Below, in pieces: positions 25,301-34,171 of a stretch of DNA of 64,000 nt. Within the stretch, counting starts at the first letter, position 1. Each line of letters begins with the position of its first letter. Position numbers and translations under genes: made by a program. The notes under the pieces are model-generated. The model saw only the letters and a list, made by a program, of their open reading frames with translations. It made no database searches and had not been told where the DNA came from. The stretch comes from Sinosporangium siamense (lineage in GTDB: Bacteria > Actinomycetota > Actinomycetes > Streptosporangiales > Streptosporangiaceae): the NCBI RefSeq assembly GCF_016863435.1, contig NZ_BOOW01000012.1, positions 62,001 through 126,000 of the forward strand, in the 5' to 3' direction.

Positions 25301-25614
25301 CCGATCCCATCACCTGTCCCGAATGCGGCGGCCGCAAACAGCAACGCCTCGGAACGTTCTATTTCCGGTGCCGCTTCTGCAAGGGCCTCGGCTGGGTCGG
25401 CGGCCCCAACGAACCCGCCGAAACCAACCACACCCCACCAAAACAAGCACCCCCAGTGTGGGAGCGTTCGCAATGGCGAGACCCCATGGTCGCGTCAACC
25501 TTCCCCTGCCGCTACTGCCTCGGCGCCCAAGTCGTCACCAGCGTCGACGAAGCAGCCCGCACAATGCTGACAGTCCCCTGCCAATGTGCGGCGAAGGCCG
25601 GCGGGGCGGATTAG
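25297..25614 (+). CDS. Zinc-cluster protein with DnaJ-like CxxC repeats
   Basis: 105 residues from GTG at 25297, chosen because it overlaps the stop of the upstream peptide. It has CPECGG, CRFCKGLGW and CRYCLG plus CQC near the C-terminus, four Cys pairs for two zinc ions. The middle is Pro/Asn-rich. Many actinomycetes encode such small zinc proteins without known function. Together with the 48-residue peptide it looks like a split DnaJ-type zinc module, without any J domain. Confidence 0.75.
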   Translation: MTDPITCPECGGRKQQRLGTFYFRCRFCKGLGWVGGPNEPAETNHTPPKQAPPVWERSQWRDPMVASTFPCRYCLGAQVVTSVDEAARTMLTVPCQCAAKAGGAD

Positions 25615-25712
25615 ACGCGGGGATTTACCGGACACGCGCATTAAGTAGCGGCAGAGACCGGGGTGAGGTAAGGATTGGGGCGTCTCGACGTCACCGCCTT
25701 GGGAGGTAGCGA

Positions 25713-26183
25713 ATGCGCAGCGCCCGGTTCCTGGTCGCCGCTCTGGCACTGATGGTGGCATCGGGGTGCACCTCCAAACCTTCGGCGACCGAGGCGATCG
25801 CCGAGCTGGAGCAGGATGTGCGCCGGTTGGAATCGGATGATCTGTTCAAGAGTCCGAGTATGAGTCTGCGTATCTTGCAGCGGCCCGACAAGGATTTGCC
25901 CTGCGGAGAGAACGGGTTCAAGCGTGTATTGCGAGCGACTGCAAATAAGGAGCGCGGCAATGAAGATCCGGACTCCCACCTCGATGGCGCCCAGAGGGTT
26001 ATGGAGACGACTCTGTCCCGACACTTGGGATACAAGCTTGAGCAGGACATAAGTCAAGGGGATGCGCCGGAGGGACGATTCATCTACGGGACTAAGGAGA
26101 CCGGTGTCGTGGTCACTGTGCACGTGGCGTCGGAGGCCCCGACCTGGCACTTGCATGCGCAGACCGTCTGCATGCCGCGTTGA
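25713..26183 (+). CDS. Small lipoprotein
   Basis: 156 residues with GGGAGGT before the ATG. The signal peptide ends at the lipobox V-A-S-G-C19. The mature part is helical at first (TEAIAELEQDVRRLESDD), then has two Cys (LPCGENGFKR and the C-terminal TVCMPR) that could form a disulfide. Not recognised as a named family. It converges, 11 bases apart, with the large WXG-like gene, so a joint envelope role is possible but unproven. Confidence 0.78.
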   Translation: MRSARFLVAALALMVASGCTSKPSATEAIAELEQDVRRLESDDLFKSPSMSLRILQRPDKDLPCGENGFKRVLRATANKERGNEDPDSHLDGAQRVMETTLSRHLGYKLEQDISQGDAPEGRFIYGTKETGVVVTVHVASEAPTWHLHAQTVCMPR

Positions 26184-26194
26184 GTAATAGTTTC

Positions 26195-28165
26195 TCAGTC
26201 TGAGTTCTGCAGCCGATGCTCGGCCAGATTGCTGGTATGGGCGCGAGAGGAATACTCGATCTTGTCGTCGAGGTCGCGATTCTTGTCCATCCATGCCTCG
26301 TAGGCGTTCAACTTACGCTGAAGTGCCTGTTCCCATTGTTGGCCGTTCTTAGCCTCCTGTCTGGCCTCGGTCGTCAGCTCCTCGTATGTTTTCAGGTTGC
26401 CGGTCACCGGGTTGACGAGTTCCTTCGGTGGGTCACTCGCCGGATAACCTCCGGCATGGAGGAGGTAGGCCATGTCGTACATCATGCGCCTGCTCACATC
26501 GGACTGTTTCTTGTCGGCGGCTTCGACCTGGGTTTCGAAACTGTCGGCCCAAGCGTCTGAGGCGGTGCTGACGACGTATGCCTGGACCAACGCCCATCCG
26601 AGTTCTGCGGCCTTGCCTACGATGGGGACGCCGTCGAGGAGCAAGGCGAAGCTGTTCTTGGTGACATCGCGAGCCAAGCCGGCGACGGCGTCCTCCTCTC
26701 CCAGCACCTCTTTGGTTGCCTTGAACTGGATGCTGCCGAGGTCGCCGAACGTTGTAGAGAGACCACGGAAATAGTCGGTTTTTCCCTTCGCGTCCAGGCG
26801 GGCTGCCGATATCAGCAGGTCATGGCGGAGCCCTGCCACAGTCTTATTGAACTCATCGACGGCGCGGTCCTCACCGGCAAACGTCTTGAAGAACCGGTAA
26901 GTATCGCCCGGGCTGAGGTAAAAGGCGGGAGTGACTCCTGGCCAGTCGATCCAGTGCTTCGGGGCATTCATGCCGGAGATGCGATCGGTGGCCTTGTCTG
27001 TGCGTCCACCCGAAAGCAGTTCATGGACGTAGGAGTTCGCTATCACTCCCATGGAGTCTTTAGCCGATCTGGGTAGTGTGGCGCCGAAGGAGCCTGCGGC
27101 GAGCAGCGTGTCCAGGGCGAAGGCGGCAGCGGCTGGGCTGTGGTGCCCGGCCTTTTCCTCGGTGGCCTCGCTGCCCGCAACCAGGACTCGGCCGAACACG
27201 TCGCCGATGCTCTCGCCACCGGTGCGGCCGTAATCGAAGAGTCGCTTCATCTTGTCGACCTGGCCTATTTTCAGATCGGCCCCTCCGGCTTTGGCGAACG
27301 CGTCCCGTACGGCGGTGCCGTCGTCGCCGAGAACCTCCAATCCCAGGACGACCAGATCTGACGGCAACCCATACGCCTTGAGCTGAGTGAATCCGGAGGT
27401 ATGCCAGTTCTGCTTGGGGTTCCTCATGAAGTCGTCCAGGACGAGGGAGCGGGCTGCCGCACTGCGCACGTCTGAGGGGACATTGGCGCCTCTGAGGAGA
27501 GCAAGCCGCTGCCACGCCACCTGCTTGTCGTGCGTGGGCTTCACCAGTGCCTCGCGCACCTTGGTGAAGGCTGGGATGTGGTTGGGGGCGCGGAGGGCTG
27601 CGCCGAGGGCGGAGCTGAAGGCGGCGAGGTCTTGTTTGGCGGTCTTGCTGCCCGTTGTGGCGATGAGGTTGGGCAGGGTGTCGCGGACTTGTGGGGACAG
27701 GAAGGCGAAGAAGGCTGCGGCGGCTTGGGGGTTGTTGGCCAGTTGGGCGACTCTGCCGGTGTGGTTGTGGATGAGTTGGCCCTGGAACTCCCCGCTGTAC
27801 TTGGTGGTGAAGATGTCCTGGTTGAACATGGTGGCGAGCCCGCGGGCGGTTTCGAAGTCCTCTATCTGGTCGGGGAGGTGGAGGAGTGATGACGCGGAGC
27901 CGCCGGCTGCCGCGGGTTCCTGTGCTCCCTTGCCGAGGGCGTTGATGAGTTCGATCCGGCCTTGCAGCATGGAGACTTGTTTTCCGCCCCAGTCGGCGAT
28001 GTCGGCGATCTCTTGCAAGACGGAGGTGCTGACTCCGGTCTGACGGAACTTCGTGTCGAATTCGCGGCAGGAAGCAGCGAGGTTTGCCGCAGATCTCCGA
28101 AGCGATTCGGCCACTCGTCCCATCTCGTCGGGATCGATGCCGCAGAACCCGGCATCGGATGTCAT
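26195..28165 (-). CDS. Large WXG100-like helical protein of unknown function
   Basis: 656 residues. The N-terminal 100 residues look like a WXG100/ESX-type hairpin (DEMGRVAESLRRSAANLAASCREFDTKFRQTG... ADWGGKQVSMLQGRIELINALGKG). The long middle is helical without motif matches I recognise, and the end is coiled and charged (LTTEARQEAKNGQQWEQALQRKLNAYEAWMDKNRDLDD). No signal peptide. It follows a small WXG-type gene by 27 bases on the same strand. The pair resembles substrates of type VII (ESX) secretion or toxin-like LXG proteins, but there is no toxin domain that I can name and no EccC-type motor in the window. Confidence 0.75.
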   Translation of the reverse strand: MTSDAGFCGIDPDEMGRVAESLRRSAANLAASCREFDTKFRQTGVSTSVLQEIADIADWGGKQVSMLQGRIELINALGKGAQEPAAAGGSASSLLHLPDQIEDFETARGLATMFNQDIFTTKYSGEFQGQLIHNHTGRVAQLANNPQAAAAFFAFLSPQVRDTLPNLIATTGSKTAKQDLAAFSSALGAALRAPNHIPAFTKVREALVKPTHDKQVAWQRLALLRGANVPSDVRSAAARSLVLDDFMRNPKQNWHTSGFTQLKAYGLPSDLVVLGLEVLGDDGTAVRDAFAKAGGADLKIGQVDKMKRLFDYGRTGGESIGDVFGRVLVAGSEATEEKAGHHSPAAAAFALDTLLAAGSFGATLPRSAKDSMGVIANSYVHELLSGGRTDKATDRISGMNAPKHWIDWPGVTPAFYLSPGDTYRFFKTFAGEDRAVDEFNKTVAGLRHDLLISAARLDAKGKTDYFRGLSTTFGDLGSIQFKATKEVLGEEDAVAGLARDVTKNSFALLLDGVPIVGKAAELGWALVQAYVVSTASDAWADSFETQVEAADKKQSDVSRRMMYDMAYLLHAGGYPASDPPKELVNPVTGNLKTYEELTTEARQEAKNGQQWEQALQRKLNAYEAWMDKNRDLDDKIEYSSRAHTSNLAEHRLQNSD

Positions 28166-28192
28166 GACTGCTCCCTCTTCTCTGCTCGCCTG

Positions 28193-28501
28193 CTATGCAT
28201 TTCCGCCGAGTTCGCGACGTATGGCCTCGGCCTGGGACTCGGTCACCATGGCGGGGTGCCGGCGTAGTTCGTCCTCGATGGCGTTGGATAGGTGTTGTGC
28301 GAGCCGGCGTAGTCGGTGGTGGCGGTCTTCGAGTTCGTCGCCCCATCTGGTGGCTGTAGGCCCGGTCCAGACCTTTCCCGATCGCATGGCCGACGAGGCG
28401 GGTTGATAGGCCTGGCGTACGTCGCGGGCCCAGTTGTCGGCTTCCATGAGGAGAAGCTTCAGCTTCGCGTGCCGAGGATTGGGCACCATGCGTTCGGCCA
28501 C
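28193..28501 (-). CDS. Small WXG100-like protein
   Basis: 102 residues from GTG at 28501. Two helices flank the turn KVWTGPTATRWGDEL, matching the W-x-G hairpin turn of ESX proteins: MEADNWARDVRQAYQPASSAM before it and LEDRHHRLRRLAQHLSNAIEDELRR after it. These proteins form dimers with a partner; the partner is probably the 656-residue product downstream. Confidence 0.75.
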   Translation of the reverse strand: MAERMVPNPRHAKLKLLLMEADNWARDVRQAYQPASSAMRSGKVWTGPTATRWGDELEDRHHRLRRLAQHLSNAIEDELRRHPAMVTESQAEAIRRELGGNA

Positions 28502-28741
28502 GCGAGCCCCGTCCTCTCTAGGTATGGAAAAGCCAATAGCACAGTAGACGTATAGGGACGGTGTTGACAGCTCTAAGGCTCCCCGGGGAAGTTCTGCGAT
28601 GTTGCGCCATGTAATGCCGGTTTTGTCCTCTGATTGAGTGGCAGGGGAGCGCGTCGATGCAGCCGCTCACCGAACGGCGGAGTTCGTCTGAGTCGTAAGA
28701 GATGGACGCAGGGGCGGGCGGCGTCGCTCGGGGGCCGGGTG

Positions 28742-29161
28742 ATGAGGAAGGGCGCCCTGTTCGCGGCCCGCGCGGACAGGCTTTACCGGCTGTTCCAGAC
28801 GCACGGTTCACTCGCCGACCTCGACCCGCGGACGGCGGACGGGATCGAGGAGGGCTACTTCCGCCGTGGCTTCGACGAGGTGTGGCGCGACGCCCGGTCC
28901 CGCCACCTGGCCGCCGGCCGGGAGGAGGAGAGCGGCGGACCTGAAGCGGCGCGTGGCCGTGGTCTTCCGGTCGTACTTCGAGGAGGTAACGACGGCGGCC
29001 CTCACCGGCCGAGCGGACGACCGGGTGAACTGCCAGGTCCCCTACGGCCCCACAATGGGCGCTTTCAAGCGCTTCGCGGAAAACACCCCCTCAGCCGACC
29101 GCCACAAGCGGCACGTGGACACCGTCGCCGAAAGCTTGATGACCGAAGCCACAAGCTCCTG
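28742..29161 (+). pseudogene. Frameshifted C-terminal remnant of a PfaD-family enoyl reductase
   Basis: Two overlapping frames together match the end of PfaD proteins, the TIM-barrel FMN enoyl reductases of polyunsaturated fatty acid and trans-AT polyketide synthesis. Frame one (from ATG 28742) gives KGALFAARADRLYRLFQTHG and YFRRGFDEVWRDARSRHLAAG. After a shift near 28925-28940, frame two gives RAADLKRRVAVVFRSYF, VNCQVPYGPTMGAFKRFAEN and RHVDTVAESLM. The FMN-barrel N-terminal 400 or so residues are missing. It is a dead fragment; no polyketide or PUFA synthase lies nearby. Confidence 0.65.
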
Positions 29162-29264
29162 ACCTGATCCGACTGGCGTCGGCGACGGCGCGGCTGAGCA
29201 TTTTCCGCTTATAGTCTGGATGCTTGTACAGAGACGGCTGAAAACTGAATACAAGGAGCCCCCC

Positions 29265-30782
29265 TTGTCCAATGCCGAGCAAATTGCCCAGATATTTCGG
29301 ATAGCTCTAGAGGTTCTTCGCGAGGCAGGCCTTCCGCTGGGCCCCGACCGGGTGAGGGCAGCGGTCTCCCGGCAGGTCGACATCTCAGCGGAGCTTCAGG
29401 CGCCCGACAGACATGGGCAGGCACGCTGGTGGGCACAGCTCGGATTCCGCACCGGTGAAGCGGCCGCGATCGGTTGGATGAGCAAGAGAAACGGCTGGTC
29501 GCTCACGGACGCCGGAGTCCGGGCGCTGGCGGATTTTCCGGGTTCTCACCTCTACCGAGAGCTGGTGCGTCAGTATCGCGCCCGCAGGACCCCGCTGTCC
29601 ACGCCGACCGGCGAGCCGTCTCCGTTCGAGCAGTTTCAACAGAACCTCGAATACGCTCGGCAGCTCGTGCGTGGAGGTCAGAATCTGGAGCGCCTCAAAG
29701 TAGGCGCATTCGATGTGAGCGATCTCTATCGAGCCGCCTGGACACAGTCGGTCGCCGCCCTGGACCACTGGATAACCCGGGAGCTTATCGATCGGGCGGT
29801 GCTGCTCGCGATCAATCCGCAGGTGCCACGCCCGCCGAAGTTCGACAAGTTGCCCATTCCTGTGGGGTTGTTCGAGCGGATCCATCATGGACGTGAGTCC
29901 TTGGAAGAGGTTTTCCGGGCACACCTGGACCAGGTCTTCGGGTTCATGACCTTTCAAAACCTCGAGAAGATCAAGGAAGGCCTCGCCCATGTGAGCACGG
30001 TGAAGCTCTGGGTGAAGGTCGCCGAGATCCTGACCGATCAAGACCCGACGGCACCGGTCACCCAGGACAAGGTGCGGCGCAGGCTGGAAGAGATCGCCTG
30101 GCGCCGCAACAACATCGCTCACACCGCCGACCACGACCCGGAGCATCCCGGGCAGAAGATGCCCATCACCTCGCGTGACGCGGAGGAGACGCTGTCCTGG
30201 CTCGAGTCGACCGCGATCGCCATCCAGTTGGCACTCGGAGACCCGCTCCCGGCCGAGGACTACAGTGCCGTTCCCAGCGGTGCGGGTGCCCTGGGGGAGG
30301 TTCCTCAGGTCGCGTCGCGGTCGCCTTTGACGCGCGGAAACGGCAAACAGGAGAGCTTTCTCCATGCCCTTGAGACATACACTCATCCGGAGGTGTCGAC
30401 CACCCTTCTGGCCGTCTACCGGCATGCGGAAAGTCATCCCGCGTTCCGCGGATACCGGCACTACTGTGGCGAGGCCGCGCACCCTTCGGCCACCGCGTGG
30501 TTCAGCCTCGGGTCCGATGAAGCCGCCGTCTGGGGCATCTACACAGGGGTGAGCAAGTCAGTGCTGACGATCAACTTCGAGTGGATGCGCAACCGGGGGG
30601 CCGACCGGGGCCGGTTGGCGCGGGTGAACGAGGCGCTTGCGGGCCTTCCGGGGTGGACGGATGTGTCCGAGCGGCTTGCCGCGGCCGACTACGGTAAGCG
30701 GCCGTCCATCGGCCCTGTCGCGCTCTCCCATCCCGATGCTGCGCGGACGGTGATCTCGGCGCTTGACGAGCTGTTGAAATAG
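29265..30782 (+). CDS. Mrr_N-HEPN candidate RNase of defence type
   Basis: 505 residues from TTG at 29265: AAGGAG lies six bases before it, and a -10-like TATAGT at 29210 puts the ATG at 29220 too close to the transcription start. Residues 1-100 resemble the Mrr N-terminal winged helix (IALEVLREAGLPLGPDRVRAAVSRQVD... WSLTDAGVRALADF). Residues about 150-330 are a HEPN domain ending in RRNNIAH (R281-x4-H286), the RNase motif of HEPN toxins. The C-terminal 120 residues (YRHYCGEAAHPSATAWFSLG... INFEWMRNRG) are a conserved-looking module I do not recognise. A single-gene abortive-infection RNase is likely by analogy. Confidence 0.75.
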   Translation: MSNAEQIAQIFRIALEVLREAGLPLGPDRVRAAVSRQVDISAELQAPDRHGQARWWAQLGFRTGEAAAIGWMSKRNGWSLTDAGVRALADFPGSHLYRELVRQYRARRTPLSTPTGEPSPFEQFQQNLEYARQLVRGGQNLERLKVGAFDVSDLYRAAWTQSVAALDHWITRELIDRAVLLAINPQVPRPPKFDKLPIPVGLFERIHHGRESLEEVFRAHLDQVFGFMTFQNLEKIKEGLAHVSTVKLWVKVAEILTDQDPTAPVTQDKVRRRLEEIAWRRNNIAHTADHDPEHPGQKMPITSRDAEETLSWLESTAIAIQLALGDPLPAEDYSAVPSGAGALGEVPQVASRSPLTRGNGKQESFLHALETYTHPEVSTTLLAVYRHAESHPAFRGYRHYCGEAAHPSATAWFSLGSDEAAVWGIYTGVSKSVLTINFEWMRNRGADRGRLARVNEALAGLPGWTDVSERLAAADYGKRPSIGPVALSHPDAARTVISALDELLK

Positions 30783-30816
30783 CCGCTCGTCCAAGGACGA
30801 GGACGAGGACGAGCGG
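30783..30816. terminator. Hairpin between convergent genes
   Basis: CCGCTCGTCC / GGACGAGCGG is a 10-base perfect stem around a 14-base loop, directly after the HEPN gene stop and before the FhuF-like gene end. It can end transcription from both sides. Confidence 0.6.
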
Positions 30817-30831
30817 CCGGGGAAGCGCCGG

Positions 30832-31608
30832 TCAGTGCGGGACCACGCCGTCGGCGAGGACGCGGCGGTAGTTGGTGATGCGGTCCTCCACGCTGTCCAG
30901 GCAGCAGCTTGAGCACTTGCCTCCGTGGGCCGACGTGTAATACAGGCAGCACGTCTTGCGCAGGTAGAAGAGGCCCTCGCGGTCGCCCTCGCGGAGGCGG
31001 ATGACGTCGCCCAGGCGGGCGAGGTCGCCGGTGGAGGCGGCGAGGAAGGTTTCGTAGGCCTCGTGCAGGCGGGTGACGTCGCCGCCGCGGCGGCTGGAGA
31101 TGCAGAACGCCGCCGCGCAGCCGTGGGCGACGCCGCCGCGGAGCTGGCGCATGCCGGCTTTGGTGCGGATGCGCAGGGCGTCGGCCAAGGGGAGGAGGTG
31201 GTCGTCGAGGACCCAGGAGACGAGGGTGGTGAGGGGCGCCTGTTCGACGCGGGGTTCGCGGAGGGCGACGGCTTCGAAGCCGTGGTCGGGGGCGAGGCGT
31301 ACGGCGACGTTGCCGGCGCGCATGTCGACGACGACGCGGTCGAGGGCCCAGGCGAGGAGGGCGGAGGCGGTGACGGTGCCGGCGTAGACGGCCATCACGG
31401 TGAGGGCGGTGGCGTGGTCGGAGACCTGGCCGCTGCCGCGGCGTTCGGCGTCGAGGACCTGGCCGAGTTCGTCGGAGTGCGGGTTGAGGAGGCGGTCGCA
31501 GGCTATCCAGTCGTGGCCGGGGGCGAGTCCGCGGTGCAGGCTGAATCGTTCGCCGTAGGAGTCGAGTCGGGTGAAGACTTCCATGGCGTCTGTTTCGTGG
31601 GCGGTCAC
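30832..31608 (-). CDS. FhuF-like (2Fe-2S) ferric-siderophore reductase
   Basis: 258 residues from GTG at 31608. The C-terminal RKTCCLYYTSAHGGKCSSCCLD matches the FhuF iron-sulfur motif, Cys-Cys-x10-Cys-x2-Cys, which in this family holds a 2Fe-2S cluster. The N-terminal part has the hydrophobic segments ALTVMAVYAGTVTASALLAWALDRV of FhuF proteins. It should reduce ferric siderophores in the cytoplasm to release iron. It is the last gene of the ABC-importer operon (2-base gap), which argues that the importer carries a ferric siderophore. Confidence 0.87.
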   Translation of the reverse strand: MTAHETDAMEVFTRLDSYGERFSLHRGLAPGHDWIACDRLLNPHSDELGQVLDAERRGSGQVSDHATALTVMAVYAGTVTASALLAWALDRVVVDMRAGNVAVRLAPDHGFEAVALREPRVEQAPLTTLVSWVLDDHLLPLADALRIRTKAGMRQLRGGVAHGCAAAFCISSRRGGDVTRLHEAYETFLAASTGDLARLGDVIRLREGDREGLFYLRKTCCLYYTSAHGGKCSSCCLDSVEDRITNYRRVLADGVVPH

Positions 31609-31610
31609 GC

Positions 31611-33323
31611 TCAGCCTTTCGCTGCTTGGAGGAGTTGGCGGGTGTAGGGGTCGGTGGCGGAGCCCGCGACGTCGGCGCAGGTGCCGTGTTCGACGACGGT
31701 GCCGTGGCGGAGCACGGTGATGCGGTCGCAGGATTGGATGGCCTCGCCGAGGTCGTGGGTGACGAACAGGACGGCGAGGCCCCGTTCGGCGGCGAGGGTG
31801 CGCAGGGTGGTGGCGATGCCGGCCCGGGTGGAGACGTCGAGCATGCTGGTGGCCTCGTCGGCGATGAGCAGCACGGGGTCGCCGGTGAGGGCGCGGGCGA
31901 TGGAGACACGCTGCCGCTGCCCGCCGGACAGCTGTCCGGGGTGGCGCCGCAGGAAGTCGGGGGTGTCGGGCAGCCCGGCCGAGCGCAGGGCGCGGTGCAC
32001 CCGGTCGCCGCGTTCGGCGGCGGGGGTTTTGGACACGGCGAGGGGTTCGGCGACGAGGTCGCCGACCCGCATGCCGGGGTGCAGCGAGTCGTAGGGGTCC
32101 TGGTGGATGAAGCCGATCTTCTGCTGGAGCAGCCGCAGGGCTTTGCCGCGCTGGGCGGTGAGCTCCTGCCCGGCGATCTCCACCCGGCCGGCGGCGGGGC
32201 GGATGAGGCCGAGGAGCACCCGGGCGAGGGTGCTCTTGCCCGAGCCGCTCTCCCCGACGAGCCCGTGGATCTCCCCGGCGCCGATGGTGAGGTCGACGTC
32301 GGCGAGGGCGGTGGTGGTGCGGGCGCGGCTGCGGAAGGTGTGCCGGAGCCCGGTGGCCCGCACGGCGATGTTCTGCGGGGCGCAGTCGGCGCGCGGCACC
32401 GTCGGATAGGTGGGGAGGGCGTCCTCGTCGTGCCGGTGGCAGGCGACGTGGCTTTCGCCGTACGGCATGAGCCCGGGTTCCTCATCCACGCACCGTGAGG
32501 TGGTGAGGGGGCAGCGCGGGGCGAACCGGCAGCCGGTGAGGGTGTGGTCGAGCGCGGGGGCCTGGCCGGGGATGCTGCCCCAGGGCACATCACGGTCGGG
32601 GGCGGGTGTCGCGGTGAGGAGGCCGTTCGTGTAGGGGTGGGTTTTGTCCTGCCGGTGCAGCAGTCTCGCGGAGGGGGTGACCTCGGCGAGCCTCCCGGCG
32701 TACATCACGGCGATGCGGTGAGCGTGTGGCAGCAGCCCGGTGAGGTCGTGGGAGACGATGAGCAGGCTGATGTTCAGCGAGGCGAGCAGGCTGAGCACGT
32801 GCCGCTGGCTGATGGCGTCGAGGCCGGTGGTGGGCTCGTCGGCGACGAGCAGCCGCGGTTCGCCGGCGAGGGAGAGGGCGATGGCGACCCGCTGGCGTTG
32901 CCCGCCGGACAACTCGTGCGGATAGCACTTGAGCATGCTCGCCGGCAGGCCGACCCGGTCGAGCAGGTCGGCGGGGGTGGCGGTGCCCTTGTGCAGGGTG
33001 AGCATCTCGGTGAGCTGACGCCCGACGCGGTGTACGGGGCTGAGCCCGGTCATCGCGCCCTGCGGCACGATGGCGATGCGTTTGCCGCGCACGCCGGCCC
33101 AGTCGCGGCGGCCGGCGAGTTCCTCACCGGCGAGCAGCGCCGAGCCGGTGACGACGGCGTTGCGGGGCAGCAGGCCGAGGAGGGCGCGGGCGAGGGAGGT
33201 CTTGCCGCAGCCGCTCTCGCCGACGAGGGCCACGATCTCGCCTTCGGCGACGTCGAGGTCGACGCGGTCGACCGCCGGGCGGGCGCCGTAGGAGACGGTG
33301 AGGTCGCGCATGGTCAGCGTCAT
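31611..33323 (-). CDS. Dipeptide/nickel-type ABC transporter, fused double ATPase
   Basis: 570 residues with two complete ATPase domains in one chain. The first has GESGCGKTSL (about residue 34), ELSGGQRQRVAIALSL and VADEPTTGLD; the second has GESGSGKSTL (about 357), QLSGGQRQRVSIARAL and IADEATSMLD. Both have the C-terminal Cys-rich oligopeptide-binding tail in the middle (CRFAPRCPLTTSRCVDEEP). It energises the two permeases encoded next. The start overlaps the permease stop by 4 bases. Confidence 0.92.
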   Translation of the reverse strand: MTLTMRDLTVSYGARPAVDRVDLDVAEGEIVALVGESGCGKTSLARALLGLLPRNAVVTGSALLAGEELAGRRDWAGVRGKRIAIVPQGAMTGLSPVHRVGRQLTEMLTLHKGTATPADLLDRVGLPASMLKCYPHELSGGQRQRVAIALSLAGEPRLLVADEPTTGLDAISQRHVLSLLASLNISLLIVSHDLTGLLPHAHRIAVMYAGRLAEVTPSARLLHRQDKTHPYTNGLLTATPAPDRDVPWGSIPGQAPALDHTLTGCRFAPRCPLTTSRCVDEEPGLMPYGESHVACHRHDEDALPTYPTVPRADCAPQNIAVRATGLRHTFRSRARTTTALADVDLTIGAGEIHGLVGESGSGKSTLARVLLGLIRPAAGRVEIAGQELTAQRGKALRLLQQKIGFIHQDPYDSLHPGMRVGDLVAEPLAVSKTPAAERGDRVHRALRSAGLPDTPDFLRRHPGQLSGGQRQRVSIARALTGDPVLLIADEATSMLDVSTRAGIATTLRTLAAERGLAVLFVTHDLGEAIQSCDRITVLRHGTVVEHGTCADVAGSATDPYTRQLLQAAKG

Positions 33324-34171
33324 GACGAGTTGGCCTCCTTAAGCGCGGGGTTGAGGCGTTCCTCCACGGCTATGCCGATGAGTGCGAGCCCAAGCACGGT
33401 GAGGGTGATGGCCGCGCCGGGCGGCAGCGCCCACCAGAGCCAGGCCTCGGACAGGAAGACGCCGTTGGACTGCACCCAGTAGAGGGTGGTGCCCCAGCTC
33501 GGGGTCGTGGGGTCGCCGAGGCCGAGGAAGGACAGGGTGGCGTCGTAAAGGATGGCGCGCATCGCCGTACGCACGAAGACGGGGATGAGCAGCGGCCCGA
33601 TCAGATAGGAGCCGTGGCGCACCAGCAGCCACCAGCGGGGCGCGCCCATGGCGCGGGCGACCTCGAGGTGGCCGCGCGACCAGGCGGTGAGCACGGCGGC
33701 GCGCAGCACGCGGGCCGGGACGGGCCACAGGATGAGCGCGAGGATCGCGACCCTGATGCCGAACGCCTGCCCGAGGAAGGCGGCGGCCAGGATGAAGAGG
33801 ATCAGCTCCGGCAGGATCAGCATGATGTCGATCCCGCGCATGATGGTGGCCGACATCCATCGCGGCCCGATGCCGGCCGCTCCGCCGACAACGGCGGCGA
33901 TCACGGTGGTGGCGACGGCGACGAGGAAACCGAGGCTGAGCGAGGTGCCGGCGCCCACCACGAGCTGCTCGAACAGGTCGCGGCCGAGGTCGTCGGCGCC
34001 GAGCGGCAGGCCGGGCCCTGGCGGGGCGTACGGCGTGCCGACGCGGGCGTGTCCCGCGCCCTCGGGCAGCAGGAAGCCGTAGACCGCGACGCCGACGACC
34101 GCGGTGAGGATGGCGGCGCCGATGAGGCCGGGTGTGCCGAGCAGGCCGTGGGCGCGGCGCAGGGCGGTCAT
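33320..34171 (-). CDS. ABC permease, DppC/OppC-like
   Basis: 283 residues with six hydrophobic segments. It has the N-terminal OppC-like pattern PYAPPGPGLPLGADDLGRDLFEQLVVGAGTSLSLGF and the EAA loop ARAMGAPRWWLLVRHGSYLIGPLLIPV. It pairs with the upstream permease. Start and stop overlap its neighbours (ATGA), so all transporter genes are translationally coupled. Confidence 0.92.
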   Translation of the reverse strand: MTALRRAHGLLGTPGLIGAAILTAVVGVAVYGFLLPEGAGHARVGTPYAPPGPGLPLGADDLGRDLFEQLVVGAGTSLSLGFLVAVATTVIAAVVGGAAGIGPRWMSATIMRGIDIMLILPELILFILAAAFLGQAFGIRVAILALILWPVPARVLRAAVLTAWSRGHLEVARAMGAPRWWLLVRHGSYLIGPLLIPVFVRTAMRAILYDATLSFLGLGDPTTPSWGTTLYWVQSNGVFLSEAWLWWALPPGAAITLTVLGLALIGIAVEERLNPALKEANSS

